A stretch of 64,000 nucleotides of DNA from Phymorhynchus buccinoides (taxonomy: Eukaryota > Mollusca > Gastropoda > Neogastropoda > Raphitomidae): contig CM065695.1 of assembly GCA_017654935.2 (NCBI GenBank), forward strand, positions 24,053,962 through 24,117,961. Reading direction: 5' to 3'. The notes under the pieces are model-generated. The model ran no database searches. It worked only from the letters and a program-made list of their open reading frames with translations, and was not told where the DNA came from. Position numbers and translations under genes: made by a program. Shown here one piece after another: positions 47,722 through 61,471 of the stretch. Numbering within the stretch: the stretch's first letter is position 1; the number at the start of each line of letters is the position of its first letter.

Positions 47722-48106
47722 ATCCAGCGATTCTCATTTGGTTTGGTGAGTGAGCACTAACATTTGCACGCACAGGGTTCTTTTAACTGAACATTCTGTG
47801 CTTGACTGGTAAACAAAAATGGGCCAAAATAATTGAAACTGTCCGTTACCGGGATGGACAATATCAGGAAAGGGTGGGAGAGTGAGTTCACCAAAGCAAC
47901 GTTAGGCCTAGCCTGCTCTACTTAGGCCTGGTTATTTTTTTTATTATTTTTGCTCTAAGTCCATTTTTGACCCTTACACCTTTTCCTCCAACCCCTACTC
48001 TATTATTTTAAAAGTAAAAGCGCATTGTGATGATAGCTTAAAGGGATGGGAGTATACCTAGGATGTGGTGTTAATTAGTGAGATGACCTTTGGCTCCCAT
48101 GACCCA

Positions 48107-48179
48107 ATTCCTGTAGTGTTAAGGATAACACGCTGTCTGAATTTCAGACAGAGATCTAGGTTCAAATCCTGGCAGGAAT
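48107..48179 (+). ncRNA. tRNA-Glu-like sequence with an aberrant anticodon arm, copy B
   Basis: Identical in sequence to 15072-15144, including the 9-base anticodon loop. Confidence 0.55.
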
Positions 48180-50671
48180 CATAAGAGCCTGGTTATCTCA
48201 CTTTTCTTTCTACTCCCAATTCCATGCCTAACTTTCTCTGACATTCATATTCTTCACTGCCATTAAAAAGCATTTTAAGTTCCTCTCGTCTTTCCACTCT
48301 TTTGTTTCCCCACAAACATTACCTATGGTTAGTTGTCGAAGGAGGTCGGGTGGGGGGTGGAGAGGGAAATTTTTAAAAAAAATGCTGACTGCTGTTGAGA
48401 TAGCCTCTCGCAGAGACTCTTTTTGTGCAATAAACAGAATCACTTATGTTATATTTTTCTTAGTATGCAGGATTTTATTGATGTCCTAATTTGAGCAAGT
48501 AATTGACATATCCTGTAGCATTCCAGTGCTTGCATTAACAGTATATCTATTCTAACCAAACCAACATAATAATAAATAGTATGCGTAATTAACACTAACT
48601 GCATTAACATTATATATTCTAACCAATGCCAACATAATAATAAATAGTAATAGTACTAATACAAATAGTATTCACCTTTACATAAAATTAAGACAGAATG
48701 TATGCATTACACTCTGATAGTCTGAACCTTGATTTAAATTTTCTATTCACAAACTTTTATAGGGAACCATTGGAAATCTTCATTGTACTATTACTAAACT
48801 GATTGGAAAACACAAATTACTCTCATTGGATTTGCATAGCTACATTAGTGACATTGACACTTCTACATTCTCTATAGTAATCAAAATTAGACGTGAGCCT
48901 TGAAGGCTTCGCCTCTTGTTTTATTTTGTTTTCGTTTAAGAAAACTTGAAGATGCTAAATGCTGTGTTGTTGTTTTTATGCATACCACTCGTGGCTCAAG
49001 AAAGTATTGGGGTTTTAAAAAAATTTATTTTGATGTTTTGTATCATGAATTTTGTTAAGTTTCTTCACCCCTTTTTGCACTTCCAAAAGTTTTGTCCCCC
49101 CCACATTTTTAAGCAGTAAAAGAGAAATTGTCTGCATCAAAAGTGTGCATTAGTTTGCTCAAGTTTGTGCATAAGGTTCATAATGATTTGTATCTCTTCT
49201 TGGGAAGTTGGGTTCCTTTCCTGTGTAGGAAACAAGCAAAAACAGGGAGCGTTTAGTAGTTTGGGGCTTCCTTTGTGTTCCCAGACCATGTAGCTTGAAT
49301 GTTGGAAGCACAGTGTACTATTTGTATCCAATTTTCAATTTTTTTGTCTCCTTGCTGCCTTCAGCCAGCAACATTCCAATTTTTTGGAGGAGCCCAAAGG
49401 AGAATACAATTTAAAGGATATTTAAGAAAGAAAGGACCAATAAGGCAGAAGAATATTTGAGAAAAGAAAAAGGCAGTGTTTGTTTTTGTTTTTTTGCATC
49501 ACGCACAGAAGTTCACATGCAGACAATATTTGACATGTCTCCTCCCTAATAGGGGTTTGTGTACATTACATCCGGAAACTAATGTGCATATCTGCACATA
49601 AATTAAATAAGAAATAAACGGATGGGATAAGCACACGCAGAAAGCCATGTGCATATCCCGTCCGCTTATTTCTTACTTTCTTTTACTTATTTGCGGACAA
49701 GGGTTTCCGTGTGTAATATACACATGCCCTGGGCAAGGCATCTCCGTTATAAACAAATTCTTGCCCAGCCCGCCAGAATAGTATCCGCCCCCTCTGCTAT
49801 CTGGCAATCATGGTCGGAAACGACTGACTGCCCTAAGGCTCAAAGTTCACTTCAGTTCAATGTCTCATTTCCTAGCACCCTTCTTTGCAACAATAACTAA
49901 TATTGGTCGTGCGAGTCAAGCTTGAAGAAGATGACTGAGCTATTTATTCTTTATATGCACTGATGTATTGAGCATTTGCTTGCTTTTTTTTTTAATTCAA
50001 TAATTATTTCACGTTTGTTTATGTTAATTGTTTTAACTGTGCTACAGCATGGCTTCATAGTCTTTTTTTCCTTTCATTGTTTTACAACGAGTACAAATGT
50101 ATGTATCAAGATCCACCTGGTTGGCGAAAATGGTAGCGTTTCTTTTATTTTTTGTGGGGTGATTTATAAAAAAGAACTACACTATGCACTGTTTCATGGT
50201 ACTGTTGAATAACAAGCTGTCGATTACTATTTCACTAAATACACTGTAGTGAGAAACTGCTTTCATTGTTTGAAGATTATCTTCCAGTAATGCTGTATTA
50301 TTGAAATAAATTTGCTTATTTATTTGTTTTATTCATTTATTCATTTATGTAATTGTTTTGCTTTATAGCTTTAGTGTATGTGCACAAAATACTTGATATG
50401 TTCTAGAACTTTTTTTATATTACAGGTTGTACTGTTTGCTAATAACTAAATAAGTATTGTGTACAAATGGATGAGGGGCATAAACATCAAAGAATGGCAT
50501 TGTTTGGGGATAACAGTTACCGGTACTTCTGTTCTCTTCTAAAAAATTAAATGGCAGTCTCACCTGTACCTGTATTATAAATTTAAAAAAAGTTAAGTCA
50601 TGTTTCTTTAATGAAAATCATTTCTACTACATTATTATTATTTTGATCGTGCATACTACGTTGAAGTACTG
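48180..50671. other. AT-rich non-coding stretch (block B)
   Basis: Counterpart of 15145-17639. No gene recognised. Confidence 0.6.
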
Positions 50672-50829
50672 TATTTTCTGGACATTAAGGCGACACTTTT
50701 GAGACTAAAATCCCTGCACTTTATAATATGACTAATAATATAGCAAGAAACTCTAGTAACAAAATCTGAATGTTGTGTAACATTTGGGGGTGGCTTTATA
50801 ATGAGGTGTGCCTTACAGTCCCAGAAATA
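50672..50829. mobile_element. MITE with TAAGGCG-type terminal inverted repeats, copy B
   Basis: Counterpart of 17640-17798. Confidence 0.65.
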
Positions 50830-51079
50830 TGGAATTTGCATGATTGATCAGCATGCAGAAAGTGTAATGTTTATTCATGAAGGTTGTTATATACACCCTA
50901 TTTTACGGACTATACAGTGATACTAACTCCATTTGCAAAAATAAAATGACAATTTATGAAAGGGATTGACTGTTTTCAGCTGTCTTGAGAAGAGAATCTA
51001 AATCAGCCTTTCTTATTCTTTGCTGTCACTATCTCCATTATGGTCATAAATGTGGATATAGCCTTAAGTTTTGTGTATT

Positions 51080-51154
51080 GTATTTTAGGGACTACAAGGC
51101 GTACCTGATTATAAGGCGCACCCCCCAAATTTTACACAAAACTCAGATTTTGTT
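51080..51154 (-). mobile_element. Left arm of the split MITE, copy B
   Basis: Counterpart of 18050-18124, with one change in the end (TTTTAGGGACT for TTTTACGGACT). The right arm ends near 58699. Confidence 0.6.
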
Positions 51155-51342
51155 ATTATAATTGAGAATATAAATGACCACTGGGGCCAGTTAAGGCACA
51201 AAAACACTCAATTCGAGGCTGGTAGATTGAGGTCCCTTTTATTGGAAACAAAACAAACATTTCTGGCCATAAGCCCGTCTTCAGTGTGGCGACGACAAGA
51301 AGGTAGCATAGCAAAATAGGAAAGAAAAACTGAGTAGGTTCA

Positions 51343-51764
51343 AGGTTCAAGGTTTTTATTTCCAAAAAAGCCCCTTGGGGGTACATGGAAAAACAAAAAC
51401 AAAAAACAAAAATATATAAACAATGAAAAAAGAAAAAGTAAAATAGAACAAACAATAAATGGACAAACAAACCTTTGACGACAACAACAACATACAAAAA
51501 CAAACAAACGAAAAAACAGAAAATATAGATCAATATCCAGTCACACCCCATCCAACTAAACCACGACATACCAAATTGTCATATCACACATCACTACAAT
51601 CAAACCATTTACATATCAGTTACACTGATGTCAGTATGACCCCCACATGGTAGGCGATCGAAACATCCTCATGAAATGCATTGAAATAGTGGCATAATAA
51701 TATATAACCAAACAATATATTAAATTTACAAAGGCAATGCGCACACCAGCGCACGCACATTCAT

Positions 51765-51819
<55 letters not shown>

Positions 51820-54800
51820 ATACACAATGTTTTACCTACATGTGCGCACAAATACACACGTATGCTCATACACATACACACGTACACAAACGCACAAGCA
51901 CATCCATAATGATACAATAGACAAAGAGCAATGAAATGTGAACAATCAGTGGCTATGCATAATAACTTTAACAAATTTTGCTACATTTTGCAGAGTTTTC
52001 TTATTACGTGTTGTAAACAGTTTGTTGAACTTAATAATATTAGGGTGTTTGTAATAAAAAAAAAAGGCTTCAACAACAGTTTTCTGCTATTGCTAAAGAA
52101 ATTACAATTGAAAACAAAATGAAATTCATCTCCCAAATCATTTGATTCACACTTATTGCACATTCTCTCTCCATGAACAATTCCCTGAAAACGTCCTTGC
52201 TGAATAGGTAACCTGTGATTTAATACTCTAAATTTGAGAATACATTTGGCCTGGTATTCAGGGAGAATGGTCAAGTATTTTTCTAACACAAAATTTTCTT
52301 TAAATATTCTGTAGTTCGTGTAAAGTTTGTTTGTGTTTAACTCAGCCTGCCAGGTCTGGACAAACTGGTCACGCAGACGCCGATTTATTTGTTTTTTGAA
52401 AGAATGTTGACTCAAATTAATATTATACTGGCCAAGCCAAAGATCACTGAAACCCAAAGAATTTAACGTAGTATGTACTGTTTGAAGAAAATTAGCTTTA
52501 TACTCACCAGAAACATATAACTTCAAAAGAAATCTATACATGATACTAGAAAGATTATCATCATTAGAAGCATCCCTAAGTTTAAACCAAAAATTCAACA
52601 TACGACTTTTTGCAGAGATCTCTATAGGATAACGACCTAACTCGCCTAGAACCATATACGTAGGCGTAGATTTGTTTAAGCTCAGCACTAATTTATAATA
52701 CTTTAATTGCATTTTAGCTGCCAAGTCGCATAATTGGGGACACCAAACTTCACAACCAAACAATAAAATAGGGGCTATCATTTTATCAAATAAGTAAATC
52801 TGTACGTCAACAGGTAACATTAGCTTCCTGCACTTACGCAGTACTGAAAACATTGCTCTAGAAGCTTTATCGTACAACTTCCTCTGCGCTAACTTAAACT
52901 TATTGTTATAATTAAATGTTAATCCAAGATACTGGAAATCGAAAGTAACTTCTAATTTACAATTGTTATACCTAAATTCTGGAATTTTTCTTATTTTGCC
53001 CCTTGAAAAAACAACCACTTTTGTTTTAGCTACATTTACTTTAAGTTTGTTGTGAGTACAATAACTATACATAGCGTCAAGTGCATTTTGTAAAGAGGCA
53101 GGGGATTCAGCTAAAATAACTGTGTCGTCCGCATACAAAAGCAGAAACATATTAAAAAGCTTGTCTACTTCAATTTCGTTTACATGCATCTGCACTGACC
53201 TTCAAGGATTCTAGTTTACCTGTTTTATTTCCAATATACTCCTTCATATCATTTAGAAAAATAGAAAACAAAAGAGGTGATAAATTTTCGCCTTGCCTTA
53301 CCCCAGTGTTGCACTCATAAAAAGAGGACAAATCACCATTCCATGAAATACAGGACTTTGCTCTGGCATACAAATTTTTGACTACTCTTAACGTCTCCTC
53401 TAACGTTGATATTCATAATCTTTTGCCATAAAAGTGCACGGTTAACAAAATCAAAAGCTTTTTCGTAATCAACAAAGACACAATATAATTTCTTCTTTTT
53501 AAAAAGAAAAAAATCTATAATTGCATGTAAAGTGAAAATATGATCATTAACAGACAAACCTTTCCTGAAGCCTGCTTGTTCTTTTCCCAAAATGTTATTG
53601 AAATTTAAGAAGTTAGTCAGGCGGGTATTTAGCAAACTTGTGAATAGCTTACCAAAACAACTAAGAAGAGAGATGCCCCTGTAATTATCAGGGTTATCAG
53701 TGCTACCTTTTTTCTTATACATGGGTTTAATAATACCTATAGACCACTCATTGGGCACTTTTCCACTTTTTAATACTACATTGAAAATTTTGGTAAAAAT
53801 TCCTAACATTTTTTGAGAAGCAGATTTAATAAATTCATTTATGACTTGATCAATTCCGTATGCTTTATTATTTTTTAATTTACTAACTGCTTCTTTTACT
53901 TCAATTTCAGTAAATGGTGTGCTTAAAAAACTAGTATTAACCTCGTCATTGAGCAAATCATCAATATCGTCAGGTTCAGTCGCATTAGTCGTATCAGTGT
54001 TGTCATTGAACTGTTTGAAATATTCAAAAAACATATCACAAGTAATTTTGCTATAGGTTTCGTTTTTATCTTGAGTCGATCCATTTAATAATTTCCAAAA
54101 AGCTGAAGGGTCAGCACTTTTTATGTTACATATTTTTTTGACCAGATGTGACTGAAACTTTCTGAATGACTTTGATAATTGACTTTTATAGTCTTTGCTA
54201 GCTTTAGTTTTAGCTTCTTTCGCAGGTTCATCTTTACTGCTTCTAGCAAAATTCTTAGCATTAAAAAACTCTTTTCGTTTTCTCTCACAATCCGCACCAA
54301 ACCACTCACAATGCTCTGCCTGTCTTGTTACCCTACTTTGTTTACCTTTTCTTTGCAATTTATCTTTTAAAATGCCAGAATCAGTTGCTGCAGACTTCAG
54401 TATGCTGCATACGTTATGATAAAGGTCGTTTATATAATCATCTGATATAGGTATTTCATTCAACAGAATATTATCTAGCAAACTATCTAATGAATTAATA
54501 GAGTTGTCGTTAAGCAAATCAACATAGTCATTTACTTTCTCTTGGGACCATTTAGGTCGTACAGGTGCACTTGCATTTTGTGTGCCATTAATATCATTTT
54601 CAACGTGTGTGTCTTTGTCATTTGCAGAACATGATCGCCTTACAAAACTAACAGATACAGGACAATGGATATCAGAAAAATGTTCATCAAATGGATGTAC
54701 AACAAAATGAGAAAGCAAATGAAAAATAGCTTGTGAAACAATGACATAATCAACTACACTGACATCCTTACAAGTAGTATTAGAACAATTCTCAGGATCA

Positions 54801-55615
54801 CCTAACCGCCCATTGACTATGCGCATGTTTAGTGTTTTACACAAAGATAACAGTGCATGACCAGCATTGTTGACACAGGCATCGTTAGAACGTCTTAGCA
54901 AAGATTCTGTATCATCTGAGGTTTTGGTAAATATATTATCATCCTGAAAAGCATCCTCAACAAAATCAGATAAAGAACCAGTTCTAGCATTGAAATCGCC
55001 AAGCATACATACCGTGTCAATACTCAATGACATAATACCACTCTCAAGAGAACCAAAAGCATTTGGGTCAAAGTAAGGCGAATTTTCCGGGGGGAAATAA
55101 ACACAACAGAAAAGAACCTCTTGTCCCAAAACATGTGCATCTAGTTTGAAGAATAAAGCATCTTTACTAAGCTCGTCATCGACAAAGTTATAATATCGGA
55201 GAAGCGAAGAATCTACATAAAGTTCTTTACCTTTAGATTCAAACACTTGTATGTGTTTCGTCAAGCATTGTTTAATAAGTAAGAGAATGCCTCCAGACTT
55301 TCTTTTGAACTGGTACCTGTTTTTGTAGAAACTTGTGAAACCTGGAATATCAACTGTGTCGAAGTTATCCAATTTACTTTCCGTAATGACAACTACATCA
55401 TAAGAAGATAGAAAACTACAAAAATCAGGATTTAGTAATTTACTCTTAATGCCACAAACATTTAAAGTAATGCATGAAATGTTCTTACTATTACTGCTAG
55501 ACACATTATTAGGAACCCCTTGATTTGAACATTTGGTATGAGCACTACACGCATTGCTGTCACTTGCAATACTTGTCTTGTCAATATGTATACCATCAAC
55601 AGAACTATGACTCGT
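51343..55615 (-). mobile_element. Endonuclease/RT LINE, copy B
   Basis: ORFs 53333-55504 (723 aa), 53170-53373 (67 aa) and 51981-53195 (404 aa) together match the copy-A ORF2. The frameshift near 53190 is shared with copy A. An extra 2-base deletion near 53390 (TTAACGTCTCC for TTAATATGTCTCC) splits the RT once more. The same catalytic YADDTVILAES and C-terminal Cys-His motif are present. Confidence 0.88.
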
Positions 55616-56477
55616 TTACAATCGCTTGAACAAATGACTGCGTATGGTTGGATTTTGTTGAGAAGTACCTGCTACCAGCACTACCTGTTACTAAAGGAAC
55701 GTGAGTTGGATGATTCATTGATGCAGCACAGTCTGCACAACATAATGATTTACTACTATGAGGGTGTGTACAAAGAAATAATAAACTGTCAGTATCATTG
55801 ATATTCCCAATCCCAGTACTGTCACACATATTGCCAGCATTATTATCAGCATTATCATCCATATTGCCGACATAATTAACCATATTGCATACTTTACCCC
55901 CAACATCATTCACAAAGCGATACTTGTTATCCACATTGCCAATGTTATTATCCAATTTATCCTCAACATAATTCACATTGCCAACATTATCATCCACATT
56001 ATCCTCACCAACATTCTCATTGCCAACATTTACTTTCACATTATCCTCCTCCTCCTCATCGTCATCATTACCAACATTATCATGAACATTATCCTCATCA
56101 TAATTCACATTGCCAACATTATCATCCTCATCAACATTCACATTGCCAGCATTATTATCAACATTATCCTCATCAATATTCACATTACCAACATTATCAT
56201 CCTCATCCTCATTCACATTGCCAACATTATCACCCTCATCATCATTCACATTGCCAACATTATCATCCACATTATCCTCATCATAATTCACATTGCCCAT
56301 AATATTAACCAAATTATCATCACCATCATTCACAAAGCGATACTTGTTATCCACATTGCCAATGTTATTATCCAATTTATCCTCAACATAATTCACATTG
56401 CCAACATTATCACCCACATTATCCTCACCAACATTCACATTGCCAACATTCTCATTGCCAACATTTACTTCCACATT

Positions 56478-56512
<35 letters not shown>

Positions 56513-58519
56513 TACTAACATTATCATCAACATTATCCTCATCATAATTCACATGGACAACATTATCACCCACATTATCCTCACCAACATTCACATTGCC
56601 AACATTTACTTCCACATTATCCTCATCATCATCATCATCATCATTACCAACATTATCATGGACATTATCCTCATCATAATTCACATGGACAACATTATTA
56701 TCCTCACCAACATTCTCATTGCCAACATTATGATCATCATCATTAATCACATTGCTAACATTATCATCCTCATCATCATTCACATTGCCAACATCATCAC
56801 CCTCATCATCATTCACATTGCCAACATTATCATCCACATTATCCTCATCAACATTCTCATTGCCAACATTATCATCCTCATCATCATTCACATTGCCAAC
56901 TTTATCACCCTCATCATCATTCACATTGCCAACATTATCATCCACATTATCCTCATCAACATTCTCATTGCCAACATTATCATCCTCATCATCATTCACA
57001 TTGCCAACATTATCACCCTCATCATCATTCACATTGCCAACATTATCATCCACATTATCCTCATCAACATTCTCATTGCCAACATTATCATCCTCATCAT
57101 CATTCACATTGCCAACATTATCACCCTCATCATCATTCACGTTGCCAACATTATCATCCTCATATCAACATCAACATTCTCATTGCCAACATTATCATCA
57201 TCATTGACATTGCCAACATTATCACCCTCATCATCATTCACATTGCCAACATTATCATCCACATTATCCTCGTCAACATTCTCATTGCCAACATTATCAC
57301 CCTCATCATCATTCACATTGCCAACATTATCATCCCTCCATCATTCACATTGCCAACATTATCATCCACATTATCCTCATCAACATTCTCATTGCCAACT
57401 TTATCATCCTCATCAACATTCTCATTGCCAACTTTATCACCCTCATCATCATTCACATTACCGACACTATCTTCCACATCAACATTCACATTACCAACAT
57501 TGTCATCCTCATCATCATTCACATTGCCAACATTACCATCCACATTATCCTCATCAACATTCTCGATGCCAACATTATCATCCTCATCATCATTCACCTT
57601 GCCAACTTCATCATCCACCTTATCCTCATCAACTTTCGCATTACCAACACTATCATCCTCATCATCCTCATTAACATTCACATTACCATCACTATCATCC
57701 TTATCATCTTTCACATTACCAACATCATCATCCACATCATCATTCAAATTGCCAACATTATCATTTACATTATCCTCATCAACATTCACATTGCCAACAT
57801 TATCATCCACATTATCCTCATCAACATTTACATTACCAACATTGTCATCCTCGATCATCATTACCAACACTATCATCCTCATCAACATTCACAATACCAT
57901 CACTGTCAGCCTCATCATCATTCATATTGCCAACATTATCATCCACATTATCCTCATCAACTTTCACATTACCAACATTATCATCCACATTGCCAACATT
58001 ATCATTCATATTATCCTCATCAACATTCACATTGCCAACATTGTCATCCACATTATCCTCATCACCATTCACAATGCCAACATTGTCATCCACATTATCA
58101 TTATCAACATTCACATTACCAACATTGTCATCCACATTATCCTCATAAACATTTACATGACCAACATTATCATCCTCGACATCATTCACATTACCAACAC
58201 TATCATCCTCATCAACATTCACAATACCGTCACTATCAGCCTCATCATCATTCACATTACCAACATCATCATCCACATCATCATTCACATTGCCAACATT
58301 ATCATTCATATTATCATCATCAACATTCACATTGCCAACATTGTCATCCACATTATCCTCATCATCATTCACAATACCAACATTATCATCCACATCATCC
58401 TCATCAACATTCACATTACCAACATTAGAAAAGTCACACACACACAAAGAAAAAAAAAGGAGAGAGACTGAATACAATTCATAATAACCATGGAAAAAAG
58501 GAGAGCCTACAAATGGCAA
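55605..58519 (-). repeat. Asp/Asn/Val/Gly-coding minisatellite, copy B
   Basis: Same 33/42-bp unit families as 22598-25315. The minus-strand frame is split into 55605-57140 (511 aa), 57313-57888 and 57845-58519 by indels near 57160-57340 and 57850. Several units are gained or lost relative to copy A. The unique end with LCCADCAASMNHPTH is conserved. Confidence 0.75.
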
Positions 58520-58901
58520 AGTTGAGACACTGAGTGTGTGTTAATTTTATTAAGACAACTTTTATAGCGCCTAATCTTTAAGCTCTAACTCTGTTGTTGT
58601 TATAGTTTCTTACTATATTATCAGTCACATTATAAGGCGCAGGGGTCTCAGTGTAGGAAAAAAAAAGGTATCGCCTTATTTGGCTTATAGTCCGTAAAAT
58701 TTGGTATTATATTAATATGACTGCCTACAATTGACAGTACACAAATCGTGATAAAGTGACTCTGTCTTACTGACAAAAATCCATTTGAAAGTAAGAACTT
58801 TCCAGAACTTCTTTTTGTAATGCACCCTTCTCCTCCCTCTGACTATGGGTTTGTCTCTGGAAATGTGTGCCCGGATTTGTTTCCTTATTTCTCTCAAAGT
58901 A

Positions 58902-59080
58902 CAGTGGAACCTCCCTTATAAGACATTCAAAAATCATCCAAAATGAGGTTTTATGAGGGAGGGGTCTTATAAGGGAGGTAATTTTAATACTTACAAAGAA
59001 GGGCAATGTCTTAGAGAAGTAGGTCTTATAATGTGGGAGGGAGTCTTATAATAGGAGGTCTTATAAGGGAGGTTCCACTG
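58902..59080. mobile_element. Pogo-like MITE, copy B
   Basis: Counterpart of 25770-25948, with TA on both sides. Confidence 0.85.
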
Positions 59081-59508
59081 TATTTGATTTCTTTCACAAA
59101 GTGTGATTTTCTTAAAGTGTCTATCATATTCCTCGTTACTTAATTCCCATCTTGCACAACCCTCTTTTTTGCTGTTTTGTTTGAAAACCTCAGATCTGAA
59201 ACTAAAGGGTAACCTACTTGTCCATGCTCATGATTAAATAAAACCGTAATGCATTGATTGATTTATATGGAAAAAATGCTTTGTAAGGAAATAAAATGCA
59301 TTAAAAACAAAAAAGCATTTCATTTTTGAAAATGAAATAGTGTGCGTGGAAATGACCAGTATCTTCCTCCCCCCCCCCCCCTCTCCCTCTCCTTCTCTCT
59401 CTCTCCTTGAGCGAGTGTGTTCTTCGATTTTACATCCTTCCACTAAAACAGTAAAAGCGATTCCTGAAAACAACAATATTATTTTGTGGTGTGGATGTGT
59501 GTGTAAGA

Positions 59509-59552
<44 letters not shown>

Positions 59553-59870
59553 ATGTGTATGTGTTTGTGAGTGTGTGTATTTAGAGACAATAATGAATAA
59601 GGAGTAACCTAGTGATACTCTGTTAAACCTTCCCTTGTCCTCCCCTCCTCCCCACAAGAAAAAAAGACGGCCCGGTAAACAAAGATTTAAAAATCAGTCG
59701 AGTTATCTGAAACGTATAGGAGTATGTAGCACTAACAGTCAAAGATTGCGGAGTAAAGATATCAATTATCAGTAACAGAGGTCTGAATTGTGTAGAATGC
59801 TAATCAAAATGTGTAGAGTAACCAGGTCTGACACACACTCAAATAATGAAATCTACACCCAGTGATTCAC

Positions 59871-60300
59871 AAGAATCAAGAATTTTAATCGTTTGACCCC
59901 TCTTGGGGCATGGACGATACAAGTACAACAAAGCATAAAACTCAATCAGAACAAAGTGTGAACATAATAGCGAAATGTCGAACTTTGGTGAGCTGTAAAA
60001 AAAAAAAGTGCTCTTATTAAACTATCTTTCTGACTGTTAGAAATTTACTAATATTCAAACAAATGCGTCGACCTTGTCAAAATAAATGACAGAAATAAAC
60101 AGATTTTGGTTTGAGATATTTTTAGGAATGATTTTTCACGAACTTCATTATATTTTGGACATTCTATTATACAATGAAATTCATCTCCTATTTCACCCGT
60201 TTCGCAATTACAAGTACGCAATTCTCTTTGAAAATTATGATGTCTTCCAACTTCAATTGGCAGACGCATGGGTAAGATGGATGGATTTGTTAAGTTATGC
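59871..60300 (-). mobile_element. 3' fragment of the second LINE, copy B
   Basis: Reads MRLPIEVGRHHNFQRELRTC then EIGDEFHCIIECPKY, with the same hairpin and repeat tail as copy A. The frame is cleaner than in copy A. Confidence 0.75.
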
Positions 60301-60737
60301 GTCTTAGTAAATGCTACAAAAACACTTTATAATTAGTATTTAAAATCTCAATCAACAATAAAAAATGTATGAATGAAAGAAAATATTCTGCACATTGAAA
60401 AGAGACAACAGAAGAACATAAAAATGCAACCATGTGCAGGGGTCAGTCATGGAAGAGGGTGGGGGTGGGGTGCTGAGTTGGGGTGAGGGTGGGGGGTCTG
60501 GGGGTTTGCCTCTGACTGTCTGAGCCAGGGGAAGGGGGCAGCTGCCACTGATATACTACCCACAACATTTGAAGAGATTTTCTGCAGCGGTTCTCATGAT
60601 ATTGTGAGGGCAGAAGCAAAACAAAAACAAAGAATGTACAAAAATTAAAAAACCCTCACCATTCTGGAATGAAGTAGAGGGCTAATTTGAAAAGAATACA
60701 ACTATGTTCCATCTTGCAAGTCTCTCTCTCTCTCTCT

Positions 60738-60777
<40 letters not shown>

Positions 60778-61471
60778 ATGCACTGATGATGGTGTATTTG
60801 TTGGAACTAAGTCTTGAATATTAAAAAAATATGTTTTTTCCTTGCTGGATTTCTTTTCTTTTCTACCTCGTGTACTTTTTGAAAGTTTGAATTACATGTA
60901 CTTGTTTATTGCATTTTCTATTTATTTTCATGTTGGATGATGTCCCTACCCCACTGTCCCCTTTGACATGGGCAGATGGCCCAGTTCAGTAAAATATTGT
61001 TCATATTGTTGTTGTTCTCTCTCCCTCTCTCTATCTCTCTCTCTCCCCTCCCGCTATTCCTATACCACTGTAATATAAACATCTGGTACGGTTGAAATGT
61101 AATGTTGTCTTCCAAAATCAGTCCTGATTTTTTAAAAATAATAAATACCTGTTATAAAATCAAGAGAATTATGCCAATCACGAACATAGTTATTTTGCAA
61201 TTCCTTTTTAATGCATTAAACATTTTTCATGTATAAGCAAGAACAACAAAAATCAAACTCAACCCACATGAATTTATGTCATAAATTGTTCACAAATCAC
61301 TACAGATTGGACTGAGTGGTGTACAAAAACATTTTACTCCCTCTCTGTCTGTCTTATCCACTCTCTCACACAGTCTGTTTCCATGTCTCTCACTTCATTC
61401 TTCCCCTTAAATCTCCTCCTGATAGTCCTACTCCCTCTCACTTTCGTGTTTCATCTCCCTAACCCTGTCCA
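60301..61471. other. Non-coding downstream region of F-box copy B
   Basis: Counterpart of 27181-28263, with longer CT runs at 60721-60775 and an inserted segment at about 60985-61040. Substitutions are clearly denser here than in the 41-59 kb part of block B. Confidence 0.5.
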
